A stretch of 64,000 nt of DNA from the NCBI RefSeq assembly GCF_000143415.4, contig NW_003314276.1, forward strand, positions 1,724,107 through 1,788,106. Reading direction: 5' to 3'. The translations under genes were made by a program, and so were the position numbers. A model generated the notes under the pieces. It saw only the letters and a program-made list of their open reading frames with translations. It ran no database searches and was not told where the DNA came from. This document shows, one piece after another, positions 9,958 to 21,556 of this stretch. This DNA comes from Selaginella moellendorffii (Eukaryota > Streptophyta > Lycopodiopsida > Selaginellales > Selaginellaceae). Every line of letters starts with the position of its first letter. Within the stretch, counting starts at the first letter, position 1.

Positions 9958-12879
9958 TGCACATTAAAAGTTCAAAAAAATTATGTTCGGTGAACTAGCC
10001 CCAGGTTCCAACAGAGGTTTCTGGATCTACCACCAAGTGAACTCGCAGGCTTCTTGAACGATCCAGAGCCAAGATGGCGCTGCCTCGTGGGTGTTCTTGA
10101 TTGCAATATTGCTATCAGTCTCTTTGTTTTTGTTGTTTAGTGGAGCCCACTCATGATTTCAAGATGTTGCTCAAACTTTGTCATGAGGATGGTGTCCTTG
10201 TTGGTGGTTCCATGGGTACAATACCCAAGATATGCTACAATGGGAGGTGTTTGTTCAATGTTGCAGCTATCTCTAGACTGTTCACTGTTGTGGTTCCCAA
10301 AACCACAATCTTGGAGGTGAGTGTCGCAAGTTGGAAGAGTACATTCAACACACGTGGCAAGAGTAAGTGTTGTGTGTTTCATGGCAAGAGTAAATGTGAG
10401 TGACTTTGTGTTTTTGGCATATGGAAAATTTACGCTAGATGTGGGATTTTTGGTGTATAATAACCCCATATATAAAATCCCTCTTTGCTTTTGTGATGTT
10501 GATACCTTATTAGTCAATTGCTATATCACTAGTTAATTATGGGACAGCTCATATCATTTGGAGATTGTCAGCTTTGATTTAAATAATGTTAACAGCCTAG
10601 ATTTTATATTAAAAACTGGAGTGCACGAAATACATAAATGTGTAGAAAAAAACCCTAGTTTATATATTAGTCTAGATTGAAATCAATCTAATGGCTATCA
10701 AAATCCCACCATGTTAATAATTAATATATAGCATTATATTGTCACTTAGGATGATGTCTAGTATTTATGCAAGTTTCCCTTATATCTTTAAGGGATGGCA
10801 TTGCAATAATGGTTTAAGTGTGTGGTGGTGGATGAATCTGATGAGATTAATGAATATTTCAGTCATGGTTCTTGAAACGTGGTGGGTTTTGGCTTAGTAG
10901 AGATGACGCACCAAGTACATGGTCACACAAAAGCCTCACTTGCAAGTCCAGGATAAAAGTAAGGTGGCCAGGACTATTCCATTCTAATTTCCAGCTTCCC
11001 AACAATGGTGAAAGTAATGGCCAAGTGACAAGTTTTTCCTTGCATTGATTCATAGTATGCATGTTTCTTGAGCATTTGTTTCCAAGTTTGGGCCTTAGTC
11101 TTTATTTGAATACTTCCTAGCACTTACTCCATTTGTTTACTTTGCATGAATCAAGCATCAATGTCTCACTATAGTCATAATTAATGACATGTGCATATGT
11201 TTATGGTGGATCAAGCAAGTAGCAAATAGAAATAGGATGCTAGACTTGCAGTCAGGATGGAGGTCGTGTGGAGGTTGTGTAGAATATGTTAGATATATTC
11301 CACAGTTTATAGTGAGAGTCTATTCTAGGGTTTTATCAGAACATACCTTTCTTTTGTTCTCAAGTTCTCCTCTTCACAACCTGGGAAGTAAAGGAGAACA
11401 CAGTTTCAACCTCGAATTGAATATTATGAGAAAATTGTAGCCAAGGAAAACTAAAAAGACAACCACTAGGCATTCACTCTGTGATTTTCTTATATTTACT
11501 TTCGACTTTAAAAGAAATTGTTTCATACTTGTGTGGTTACAACAGATTTACACCCCTCATCCCATCCACAAGTATAACATGCTTCTCTTGTTGCCATGCA
11601 AGGAATCGGTATGTACATTTTACATCCTTAAATGGTCTTTTGATCATTTGAAATAGGAAGAAGTCACAAATTTTGCAGCACCATTATTGATGTTGCATAA
11701 TTGGGAACTGGAGTTTGCAACTTGGGCTCCACAAATACACATTATATGTTAATCATTAAAAACTCTTGACAATCTTATATGCTGGAAATACCAAAGCATA
11801 GAGAATATGAATTTTCTATCTAAAGATGGATAATAAAAAAAAAGTATTACTCAAAATGGAAGCATTCAAAGCAAGATCGCATCAAATTCAATGTTTCACT
11901 AATGTTGTACTTTAGATGTAGCCATTTTAAAATCAATCAAGTAAAAAGCTTGGTCAATATATTGTTATTTTTTGACTACTAGTTACTTATGCCATTGTAG
12001 ATTGTGGATGAAGGCCACTGTTTAAAGAGCAAAGAGTCGAAGTTATTTCAAACATTACTTAATATATCATCAAGTTCTTTTAACTGGCACACCTTTGCAA
12101 ATTTTTTATTTTCTTTTGATCCTCTTACAACCATAGCATTTGCCACTGCAGAATAATCTGGACAAGCTTGTTACTTTGATGAATTTTCTTGATGCTAGCA
12201 AGGGAGCTACAACCTGACTATATGGATTTTATTTTCTTGTTCACGCTTTTTTCAAGCTTAGAAGAGTTCAGCAGGAGTTTAGAGACCTTAACCAGGAAGA
12301 ACAAGTGAGCAAGCTGCATAAGATGCTGCCCTCACATTCGTTTCAAAGTAAGCAGTAGTTTAGTTTTTTATTTGTTCTCTAACATTGCCATGCAACAAAA
12401 TAAGGGGTCCAAAATTTGTACTAAAGCCCCTACCTCCCAAGAAGGAGCTAATGCAGTGTAGAAAGAACTATATAAAGAAAATCTAACTCGAAACTTGAGA
12501 CACTGAACAAGCAAGGATGGTCGTGCATCACTACAATTACCAATAGGTCTCTTTGAACAATGTTGTTATGGAGTTGTGAAAGCTGTATGGACACCTGTTG
12601 AGCCTCATTCCAAAAATGAGGGAAAAGAGAACACTTATAAGTTAGTCAATGCATATTACATTTTGATTCGGATAGACAGAATAGGGTTGTCAGCATATAT
12701 TATTATGCCCCCCCCCCTCTCTCTCTATGTCTGTGTGTCTTCCCAAGGTGTGTCCCTTTTTCCCATAGAGATGTACTTGTAGATATCATAGAAGGATCAC
12801 TAGATACAAAAGCACATATCACATAAAAATGACTACATATAAATGTCTATATCATTGAAATGATAACTAGATATAAGAT
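9958..12879. other. AT-rich intergenic DNA, no gene recognised
   Basis: Short open frames occur at 10101-10403, 11189-11440 and 12576-12782, but none shows a recognisable domain, and base composition and stop density look non-coding. A copy of the ~120 bp dispersed repeat is at 10640-10745. A C-run followed by CT repeats lies at ~12707-12725. The stretch ends at a sequence gap. Confidence 0.5.
10640..10745. repeat. Dispersed ~120 bp repeat, copy 3 of 3
   Basis: Third copy of the repeat at 2190-2335 and 6705-6835. It keeps the 'aaccctag.ttatata' and 'tagattgaaat.aat' blocks in the same order and orientation. Confidence 0.55.
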
Positions 12880-12979
12880 NNNNNNNNNNNNNNNNNNNNN
12901 NNNNNNNNNNNNNNNNNNNNNNNNNNNNNNNNNNNNNNNNNNNNNNNNNNNNNNNNNNNNNNNNNNNNNNNNNNNNNNN
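12880..12979. other. Assembly gap of 100 N
   Basis: Exactly 100 undetermined bases, the conventional size of a scaffold gap of unknown length. The sequence resumes close to the integrase end of a minus-strand gypsy element, so the missing part of that element, including its 3' LTR, may lie in the gap. Confidence 0.98.
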
Positions 12980-13099
12980 CAAATGTGGTGAGTTATTATA
13001 GCACATTTTTGCAAGTCCTAAATAACTTACCTAATCAATTTGGTCTCTAGAGATATAGCATCACAAATAATCCTCTAGCTGCCAATTCACCCTTTTTGT

Positions 13100-16000
13100 T
13101 TATCCATCTGTTAAAAAGTGTTAGTGCCCTCAAACTTGACTTAATACATAATACCTATTTGTGGGTGATAAGCTATGCTGAATTTTAACTTGGTGCGATA
13201 TTATTCTAAGAGAGTTCTCCAGAACCTACTGATGAAAATCTTATCTCGATTTGAGATAATCTCTTCTGGCCTTCCCCACACTCAAACCACTTATTCAAAG
13301 AACAGTTTTGCCACATTTTCCGTATCCACTTTTGTTGTGATGGGTATGAAATGTGTTATCTTCGAAAACCGGTCCATCACCATGAATATTACATCAAACC
13401 CTTCACTTGGGGGGAGTCATGTGATGAAGTCCATCATAAAACATTTCCATGAATGATCTGGAATTGGGAGGCTTTGTAACAAGTCCCCACTAGCCTTAGT
13501 CACAATTTTGACCTACTAACATGTTGGACATGTTTTTACATAGTTTTGGACATCCTTAGCCATGTCTGGCCAGTGATACTTCCTCTTACGTAAGTTTATT
13601 GTCTTAGGCACTTTGCCATGTCCTGCAAGAGGTTCATTATGACACTCTTCTAATGCTACCTTCCTTAGCTCCCCTTGTGGAACATACACGTTTGTTTGTT
13701 TATAATAGATGAGTCTATTGCATTCTGCATAGCCTGTCTTCTCTTCCATAGGTGGCTTCCCTCTCTGTGAGCATCCTATGCCTCCTGGTTCCTTAGCAAT
13801 GCTAGACCATCATTTTCATACGCTATCCACACATCATCCCAAAAGATTGTTGTCATGCTAAATATCGTTAACTTCAAGCTTGCTTTTCGACTTAAAGCAT
13901 CTGCCATGATGTTGCTTTTCCCAGGTTTATACAGAACTTCACAATCAAACTTGGCCAAAGCATTAGCCTACCGACCCTACTTCCCTCTCAGGTTGGCTTG
14001 TGACAAGAAGTGTCTTGTTACCACACTATCCGTGTAAACTTTGAAGTGTCTCCCAATGTAGTGTTGCCACTCCTTGAGCACCTTGACCACTGTAAACAAT
14101 TCCTTCTCATGGGCAACCACTTTTGCTAAGCTTTATCCAACTTTTTTGAGAAGAATGCTACTAGATGGTTATCTTGCTTGAAACCTACGCCCAATGCAAA
14201 GTCTAAAGCATCTATTTCTACTTCAAAGTTTTTACCAAAGTCTGGTAACACTAACATATGAGCTTTCCTCAACTTCCCTTTGAGGTGGACAAATGTTGCT
14301 TCGCATTCTGTTATTTATACCATCTTCCCTTTTCCCGTTTGGTCTGTTAAAGGTAGAGTTACTCTTAAATAGTGTTTGATAAACTTTCGGTAGTAGTTGT
14401 ATAGCCCAAAAATGCCCTTAACTCTTGTACAATTGATGGTCATTCCCATTCCTAGATCGCTTGGACCTTTTCAAGGTCCACCTTGAGCCCGTGCTTGCCC
14501 ACCACATATTCGAGAAATTTTACCTTTTATTGAGCAAAGTCACATTTGCTCTCTTTAGCATATAGTTGGTGTTCCCTTAGTTTTTCAAACACCTTTGTCA
14601 AGTGTTCAGCATACTCTTTTAGCGTCTCACTATAGATCAAGATATCATCAATGTAGATAACTACGAAATGATCCAGATAGGGTACAAAAATGTGGTTTAT
14701 CAGTGCTGAGAACGTCACTAGTGTATTGCACAGCCCAAAGGGCATTATTAGAAACTCAAATCTTCCATACCTTGTCTGATAGGTTGTCTTCTCGACATCT
14801 TCTTCTGCTACCCGGATCTAGTAGTATCCTGACCTTAGGTCAATTCTCGAGAAGTATTTCACCTTTCCCAACCTATCAAATAGGTCCTCAATCCTTGGTA
14901 AAGGGTATTTGTTCTTCTTTGTATACTTGTTGAGAAACTGATAGTCTATGCACATGCGTATAGATTCATCTTTCTTTTTCACAAATAGCACCAATGCACC
15001 ATACGATGACTTGCTCAACATAATATACCCTTTTTTCCACCAACTCTTCAAAGCTCCTCGAGTTCTTTTTCGTTCAACTAATAAGGGGGATGAACCACCG
15101 CATTAGCACTCTCGTCCAGCTCGATCTTATGTTCTATCTGTCGTATGGGGGGTAATCCCGCCAGTAACTCCTCTAGCATGGTATTTCAAAATTGGTCTAA
15201 CACCCATTGAATCATTAAAGGTATTTCTTCTATTCCCATATTTTTGTCACTCCTCATTAAGAGTAAGCACAAAAATGTTGTCTTGGTTCCTTTAGTGAGT
15301 TGTCCTTCTGTGGACACTAGGTTCAAGTAAGAGTTTTTAGCCTTACTTTGCCATGTCGCCCATGTTCGTGATAAGGATCCTCTTCACCATGAATGCATTC
15401 ACATACTCTTGAATGGTTCCCGCATACTTCAGCCTGCTTAGCTCATCCCTTAGATGTAAAGTAGCATTTGATGGAACATAGGTTGCACAAATCCTCACCT
15501 CATCATTTCCCAAGTGGCCACCAGTCCTTCGTTGGTTTTTGTTGTTCTCCACCAAAATTTAGCATTATCTACTAAGTATGGTTTTGCACATAGGACCTTC
15601 TCCAATCTCGGTAACTATAACGCTCGGAAGTAGTCCTCCATATCGTAAAATCAATCCTTCACCACCTTATAGTTGTTCATTCCTTTAAAAATTGGTGGGG
15701 GCTTTGGTTTGTACTTAGGAATTATTTGGGGGACTGAGTGCACTTCAATTTGTTCAACCTTGTTCAGTTCTACCTCAGTCCCCACCAAAGGGTTCACACC
15801 TTCTACACTGTCAGCCTCTACATTCTTTTACTTAATTTCCACTTTTCGTCACGCTTTAGCTTATGTACAAGGGTCTTCAACAAGGCATTAGTCTGTGCCA
15901 ATTGTCCTTCTAGAACATCCAATTGAACCTTGGATAACCGAACCTCTCCATTGGACTCCTATTTAGAAGATTCCTCATTGGAGTCCTCCTCATACAAGGA

Positions 16001-16130
16001 TTCCTCATCCATAACTTTTTGTTCAATTGGAGGCTTTAGCTCTGAAGGAGGTTCTGTCTCCGCCTTGGTTATTTTATACTCTGTTTTAGCCATCTCCTAG
16101 CAATCCACCTTTATCCTTTGCTAAAATTGA
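13100..16130 (-). mobile_element. Decayed Ty3/gypsy element (minus strand)
   Basis: On the minus strand the domains run in Ty3/gypsy order. A gag-like segment (15555-15343 and upstream) comes first. RT covers 15100-14330 with '[18 protein letters not shown]', 'RIDLRSGYY', 'MPFGLCNT' and an intact 'YIDDILIYS' catalytic box at 14745-14527. An RNase H end at 13958-13860 has 'GKSNIMADALSRKA'. An integrase zinc finger lies at 13749-13516 (His-His...Cys-Pro-Thr-Cys). The integrase core at ~13510-13160 has 'MMDFITWLP' and 'ISNRDKIF'. Stops and frameshifts interrupt it, but single domains are still long. It stops near the N gap. Fragments of the same family occur at 38640-40210. Confidence 0.9.
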
Positions 16131-16424
16131 GGAAAATGCTCCAATACTAAATTGTAAGCCACAAATTTTTCTTTTCCAATTTGCTAACTTACCTTATTTA
16201 TCCGACCACCACAGCCTTAGCCTCAATTAAGTTCCCTCGCCAAGGTTTCTGCCTATTATACCAACTCTTACTTAATCCTACTTGGTTTTAGCAATTCACT
16301 ATACGAGCAACGGAGCATTAACCATCCATCTATGGATTCCCAAATTCTCTCTCAATCCCCCTCCCTAGGTTAATTTGGACTTAAGGTTCAGCTACACTCC
16401 CTATAGGGACAAGAAGCAAGCACA
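16130..16424. other. Leader-side remnant of the minus-strand gypsy element
   Basis: No gene is visible. The stretch lies between the gag side of the 13.1-16.1 kb element and the LTR-like repeat at 16.4 kb, and would correspond to its 5' leader. A primer-binding site could not be recognised. Confidence 0.35.
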
Positions 16425-16640
16425 CCCAGCTATAAGCTCTTGAGTTTGGCCTCCCTGAAAAGTCACCCAGCCCAGTACTATTCAAACTCAAGGATACTTA
16501 ACCCTAAATATCCCAAGACACTTAATTGATTGGAAAAAGGGGTGTATTTTTGTTCATGGGCCTTTTCTCTCTATATTTGAACCCCTATAAATCATCTCTC
16601 AAGTCGTTCCCTTTGATTGCTTACACCAACCTTCAGATTC
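16425..16640. repeat. LTR-like dispersed repeat, best preserved copy
   Basis: Starts with 'aagctcttgagtttggcc' and contains 'agtactattcaaactcaagg', 'acttaaccctaaatatccc' and 'ggggtgtatttttgttcatg'. It is the clearest copy of the family also found at 1.3-1.8 kb and 5.7-6.2 kb. Its place just outside the gag end of the minus-strand gypsy element suggests it is that element's 5' LTR or part of it. Confidence 0.55.
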
Positions 16641-16959
16641 CTAACACCCCTTGGTACAACAAAACTTGATCATAGGACCCTCTAAATCACAAACCTTGGA
16701 TGCAACACTTGCTTCAAGAGGGGGAAAACACCATGGATTAATAGCCCAGTATGGGTACCCCTACCCCACCACTTCCATCCCAAAGGAAAGGCCCAAGCCC
16801 CTAGGAAGGGCGAGGACTAATGAGCCGCAAAATACTCAAGTGGGGCACCATTCCACATGAGTCGGGAGCACTATAATCGGTTTCCCTTTCAAGAGTGGGA
16901 GCTGCTCTTGAGCACTTCCTTGGGTGGCCCCTCCGGCACCACCCGAGTCCATGCTCACT

Positions 16960-17215
16960 CCCACCCAAGGCCTTGAACTCTCAGACTTAACCTCGGACTC
17001 TGTCTCGGACTTGATCTCGGACTTGGTCTCAGACTCGAGCTTGGATCTCAGTCTCGGTCTCGAACTTGGTCTTGAACTCAGTCTCGAACTCGGTCTCGAA
17101 CTCAATCTCGAACTCGGTTTCAGAGTCGGTCTCGGAGTCAATCTCAAACTCATCTTGAACTCGGTCTTAGATCAATCTCGAACTCGATCTCGGACTCTAT
17201 CATCCGATGAACTCT
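16960..17215. repeat. Degenerate 'ctcggact / ctcgaact' simple-sequence array
   Basis: About 250 bp are built from imperfect 6-12 bp units of the type 'ctcgaactcggt' and 'ctcggacttgat'. The array stays open in several frames, giving Ser/Asp- or Leu/Glu-rich peptides on plus and Ser/Arg/Lys-rich ones on minus. These are products of the repeat, not evidence for a protein. A second array of the same kind lies at 38425-38625. Both sit directly upstream of truncated gypsy pieces. Confidence 0.8.
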
Positions 17216-17280
17216 TTATCATTTTAGTCATGCTTTCGAGGATCCTTCAGCCTATAACACCTTAGGGAGTTGGTTCCTTA

Positions 17281-19229
17281 CAACTTATTACTACTGATGT
17301 TTCAGTATAAGTTTGCAAAAGTGGCTATTCTTTTAACATAGTTGTTACATAAAAACATGCCATTAAAGTGGAAGAAGCCACAAGAGGAGAGTTTTGTGGC
17401 ACTAAAATAATTGTTGAGTGAGGCTCTAGTGCTTTGCATTGCTGATCCATCAAAACCTTATGAGGTGACATGTGATGCGAGTGGTTATGCACTAGGAAGA
17501 GTTCTTATACAAGAGGGATAGCTTATTGTATATGAGAGTCAAACTTTGAATCCCCCAGAATAATGCTATTCCACATATGAGCAAGAGTTACTCTCTATTT
17601 TTCATGCTTTGCAGGTGTGGTGGCACTATCTTTATGGTGCAGTGTTTATAGTGTTGATGGATCACAAACCACTTGTGTATCTTTTCACACAAAAGAAGTT
17701 CAACACTAAGCAAGCTCGTTGAATAGTCAAACTCATGGAGATTGGAGAGTTTTCTATTGATCATCGTCCGGGAAAATCAAATATGGTGGTAGATGCTTTA
17801 TCTCTTGTTCGTCATGTGACGGCATTATAAACACAATTTTGTCGTCATTTGGGTAAAGTGGTTAACGAGTTTGGGCAGTTGGTTGAGCGTGCTGGCTCAG
17901 GATGTTGAGGTGGCCTCTTTATGCAACTAAATGGAAGCCCATTTCTCATTGGTTGATAGGATTCTCTATTACAATAGCCATGTATATTTACTACAGTTGG
18001 CTGCGTTAATTACTCAAGTTTTATTCCACTATCATGATCATCCAAAGGTTAGTCATTTTGGGGGGAAGAAGATGTATGAATTGATTAAGCACAATTTTTA
18101 TTGGAGGAATATAAAGGGTAATATCCTCAAGTATTGTAAATCATGCGAGCTTTCTCAGCAAATAAAGGTGCCACAGGAGAAGCTGGAAGGACTTTTGCAA
18201 CCTTTACCTATTCCTTAGAGCTGTTGATATAGTATCTCTATGGACTTCATCACTTGTTTGCCATGAACACAGAGGCAAAAGGAGCAAGAATGGGTCATAA
18301 TGGATTGGTTAATGAAGTATGTGTAGTTGTTGGCTCTTTAGAAGACTATCACTACCTTATATTTGGCTACGGTCTACTTGGAGAAGGTTTTTCCTGATTT
18401 TGGTTTACTGAAAGACATCATTAGTGATCGAGATTCAAAGTTCACAAGTGGATTTTGGAAGATCTTTGCGAAGGTTATACAAGTGACTTTAAAACTCTTA
18501 AGTGGAGATCATCCTCAGATAGATGGTCAAACTAAGCATGTGAATCAAGTGGTGGAGGATATGCTATGTTGTAGTGTTGGTCAAAGGCAAGGACAATAGG
18601 ATCTATATCTTTCATTGGTGCAATTTGTTTACAATAATAGCTAACACAGTGGAACCAAACTAAATCCTTACTTTGCCATGTTTGGAAGGCATCCCCAAGT
18701 AGGGGTGGAGTTGGGATTACATTTGAGTAAGGACGTTCAAGATAAGCTTGATTCTGAGGCAACTGATCTAGCCACAGAACTTGATGAGATTCTAGTGGTG
18801 TGTAAACGAAATTTGCAGGCAACTCAAGATAAAGTGGAAAAGTTTGCTAATGAGCATCGTCAATTCCAGAAATATAATGTGGGTAATCTCGTCTTCTTGC
18901 GAGTGATATTTCTGTCAAGTGAGCGGCAGAACACTTGGTGCCTTTATGGATAGGGAAAAGTGACAAACTTTCCCATTGATATGCTGGTCTATATGAAGTG
19001 CTAGAGTGCATTGTTAAAGCGGCTTATCGGGTGTGGCTACTAGCTGGGGTGAAAATTCATCCAGTATTTTATGTCATCCAGTTGAAAGGTAGACTATCTC
19101 GGAGTGATGGGCCCAATACCTTATTGATATATACGGTTGTGGAAGATAACTAAGAGCTTGAGTAAGGTTCCCCAGAAAGGGTGATCACTGGTACAACTCA
19201 TCCTTGGGACAAGGACTTTGGGTTAGAAT
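17281..19229 (+). mobile_element. Older 5'-truncated gypsy copy, host of a nested insertion
   Basis: From 17281 the sequence runs parallel to 22105-24058 of the younger element but with many stops. It holds RNase H (17340-17830: 'VTCDASGYALG', 'HRPGKSNMVVDALS'), the integrase zinc finger (18020-18170: 'HNFYWRNI', 'YCKSCELS'), the integrase core (18230-18600: 'SMDFITCLP', 'ISDRDSKF') and the C-terminal 'HPVFYVIQLKG' region (19060-19090). The first half, including the 5' LTR, gag and most of RT, is missing. Its 3' LTR starts at 19230 and is cut at 19402 by the younger element. Confidence 0.9.
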
Positions 19230-19402
19230 TGTTAGGCACCAGCTTTGACCACATGGTCAACATTAGTGAAAAGGAGGCTTAAAGGTATATTAAGGCATGT
19301 TAGGGTAAGGACTTAACCTACCCTAGGGTTCACAATGGGTTGGGTGGTGAGGAATCTCAAAAGGTGGCATAGCATAGTCTAGGGAGATTAGATCTCTATC
19401 TT
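19230..19402 (+). repeat. Older gypsy 3' LTR, left part
   Basis: Begins 'tgttaggcacc', aligns to the LTRs of the younger element over their first ~200 positions with an internal deletion, and stops abruptly at 'gatctctatctt' where the younger element begins. The missing end of this LTR continues after the younger element at 24291-24314. Confidence 0.9.
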
Positions 19403-19634
19403 TGTTAGGCGCCAGCTTTGACTACGTGGTCAACGTCGGTCAAAGGGAGGCTCAAGGGTATATTAAAGCATGTTAGGGTAAGGGACTAAGCTACCCTAGG
19501 GCTCACAGTGGAGCGGCAGTGCAGTGGAGCTTTTGAGGTAGCTTGGGGGTGGTTGGGTGGTGAGGAACCTCAAGAGGTGGCGTAACATAGTCTAGGGCAA
19601 CTAGATCTTTGTCTTTTTGCGCCGGATCATAACA
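19403..19634 (+). repeat. 5' LTR of the complete gypsy element
   Basis: 232 bp, starting TGTTAGGCGCC and ending CATAACA, same length as the 3' LTR at 24059-24290. All 12 differences from the 3' LTR are transitions. Confidence 0.95.
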
Positions 19635-19635
19635 T

Positions 19636-19647
19636 TGGTATCAGAGG
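19636..19647 (+). promoter_or_regulatory. Primer-binding site for initiator tRNA-Met
   Basis: 'tggtatcagagg' one base after the 5' LTR. Its first 11 bases are complementary to the 3' end (with CCA added) of initiator tRNA-Met, a copy of which is present at 59696-59767. Confidence 0.9.
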
Positions 19648-19658
19648 AGTTGGTTGCG

Positions 19659-20378
19659 ATGGCTAACCAAGCTGAACGCTGGAATCCTATTGTCGATGGT
19701 GGTGCAGACGATGGTGCCGACGAAGCTGCGGAGATTTGGACCATTCAAGATGTGGTCCATGAGCTACGAGCCCTTAATAAAAATCAGCAAGAGATGCAAG
19801 ACGAGATGCATGGCATGATGGATACCATGCATGGGTGTGTTGAAGCACTCGAGGCTGGATGGGGTAGCGCTCCAAGTAAGCCTTCTTTGGTAGATCGACT
19901 CAAGATTCCAACTTTTTCCGATGATGGTGGTGTGGACAAGTGTCTCGCTTGGCTAGCCAATGTGAAGAAGTTCTTGGCTGCTAGAGGAACTCTAGATGCA
20001 GAGGCTTTAGTGGCTATTCCAATGGTTTTGCGTGATGCGGGTCTTCGATGGTGGAATTGGCTTGAGGAGTCCCGTGTTGCAGATAAGAAACCACTAGTGT
20101 CTACCATGGATGAATTTGAGGCTACTTTCTGTTTACATTTTGCCCCTCATTACAATGTGGAGAATGCTCATACAGAACTTCGACATTTCCAGCAAGGGAA
20201 AATGACACTTGGGGACTATATTGAGAAGCTTACTCGCTTGATTAGTCGTGTTCCAATGAAGGATCCAGATCAAAACAAGTCCTACTTCATTGATGGCCTA
20301 TATAGTGAGAGCATGCGGCAACACTTGCATCATTCTCAGCCTACAAAGAGTTTGGAGGACCTCTTTGGAGGACAATGA
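19659..20378 (+). CDS. Gypsy gag capsid region
   Basis: An open frame of about 240 codons from the ATG at 19659, 12 bases after the primer-binding site. It has a Glu/Gln-rich helical N-terminal part and a retrotransposon gag core ('WWNWLEE', 'FCLHFAPHYNVENAHTEL', 'YIEKLTRLISRVP'). The frame ends at 20378, and the rest of gag with its CCHC zinc knuckle continues in another frame (20552-20593, 'CHHCGELGHYKADC'). A local 'gaggacctctttggagga' duplication marks the break, so gag is probably frameshifted. Gag packages the element RNA in the cytoplasm. Confidence 0.85.
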   Translation: MANQAERWNPIVDGGADDGADEAAEIWTIQDVVHELRALNKNQQEMQDEMHGMMDTMHGCVEALEAGWGSAPSKPSLVDRLKIPTFSDDGGVDKCLAWLANVKKFLAARGTLDAEALVAIPMVLRDAGLRWWNWLEESRVADKKPLVSTMDEFEATFCLHFAPHYNVENAHTELRHFQQGKMTLGDYIEKLTRLISRVPMKDPDQNKSYFIDGLYSESMRQHLHHSQPTKSLEDLFGGQ

Positions 20379-20665
20379 CAAACACAAGTCTTGCAAGCGT
20401 TCCCAGAGTCCTTCTATCGAGAATCGTCATGATGATTGCCGTGGACACAAGGATAGAAACAAGCATCATAAGTTGAAGTCGGTGGTGACTACTTCAGATG
20501 CACAGGGGTCCAAGAAGCAGAAGTTCTTTGTGAAGAATTATAAACAAGGTTGTCATCATTGTGGGGAACTTGGACACTACAAGGCTGATTGTCCGCAGTT
20601 GAAGAACAAGCAACAGGACAAGAAGAATGGCCAATCTTCTTCTCACGGTAAGTTAGATACTAAAA

Positions 20666-21265
20666 TTGCAAACTTTGCAGCGTGAGGATGAGGAGAACGA
20701 CCATTCCGGTCGGAGGAAGCGACTTTCGATCGTTGCTCGTCAGCTCAACTATGTGTGGAACAAGATGGAGCTTGAAGATACGCGTGAATCAGCCTTAATA
20801 CTGGAGGGCGTGTTTCGTGGCTATCCAGTGCAGATTTTACTGGATAGTGGGAGCGATGACAACTTTGTTTTGGCAAAGTTTGTTGTAGAGCATAGCCTGG
20901 TCACACGCGGCATTCTTCCATACACAGTGGAAGGTGCAGCTACCTCTACTCAGCATTTTGATGCTTGTGTCGAGGGGCTGGAAGTGTTGGTTGGCAAAAC
21001 TACACTTGTGGAGACTTTTTATCTTGCAGATATTCATCATGTGGATCTCATTCTCGGGATGCCATGGTTGGTGAAGGTGGATCCAGAGATAAAGTGGAGT
21101 ATTAAGCATATCTCATTGGAGTATGGTGGCATTAAAGATGTGTGGTTTGGTGAGGGTGTTCAACCACTAGTTGTTATGCTCTCTGCTACATCTTTGAAGT
21201 GGGCTTGTCGTAATGGAAAAGCACTTTCGAGTTACTTGCTGTTTGTTCATGACTTGGGGGACTAA
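20666..21265 (+). CDS. Gypsy aspartic protease region
   Basis: An open frame of 199 codons with the retropepsin active-site block 'LLDSGSDDNFV' near 20838-20870 and the later 'VDLILGMPWL' motif typical of Ty3/gypsy proteases. It overlaps the end of the frame holding the gag zinc knuckle. After 21265 the linker to RT continues with conserved 'LDEFSDVFP' and 'RPIYRRPFRL' sequence but has stops at ~21460 and 21554. Confidence 0.85.
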   Translation: MQTLQREDEENDHSGRRKRLSIVARQLNYVWNKMELEDTRESALILEGVFRGYPVQILLDSGSDDNFVLAKFVVEHSLVTRGILPYTVEGAATSTQHFDACVEGLEVLVGKTTLVETFYLADIHHVDLILGMPWLVKVDPEIKWSIKHISLEYGGIKDVWFGEGVQPLVVMLSATSLKWACRNGKALSSYLLFVHDLGD

Positions 21266-21556
21266 GGCACGTGTGGGGGAGAAGCAGCAGTACAGGATGT
21301 ACTGGACGAGTTTTCTGATGTTTTTCCATCTAAACTTCCTCATGGATTGCCTCCGTTACGAGGTGTGGAGCATGGGATTACATTGGAGCCGGGGACGCGA
21401 CCAATTTACCGGCGTCCATTTCGGTTAAGTTATGCGGAGGAGCAAGAAGTTCAACGATAAGTCAAGGAGTTACTTGAGTTTGGATTTATTCAGCCAAGTA
21501 AGTCTCCATTTGGTGCTCCGGTCTTGCTTGTGAAGAAGAAGGACGGTTCAATATGA

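Noticed and set aside
16836-17265. Ser/Asp- and Ser/Arg-rich open frames of 105-113 codons
   Set aside because: They are translations of a simple-sequence array and stay open in several frames for that reason.
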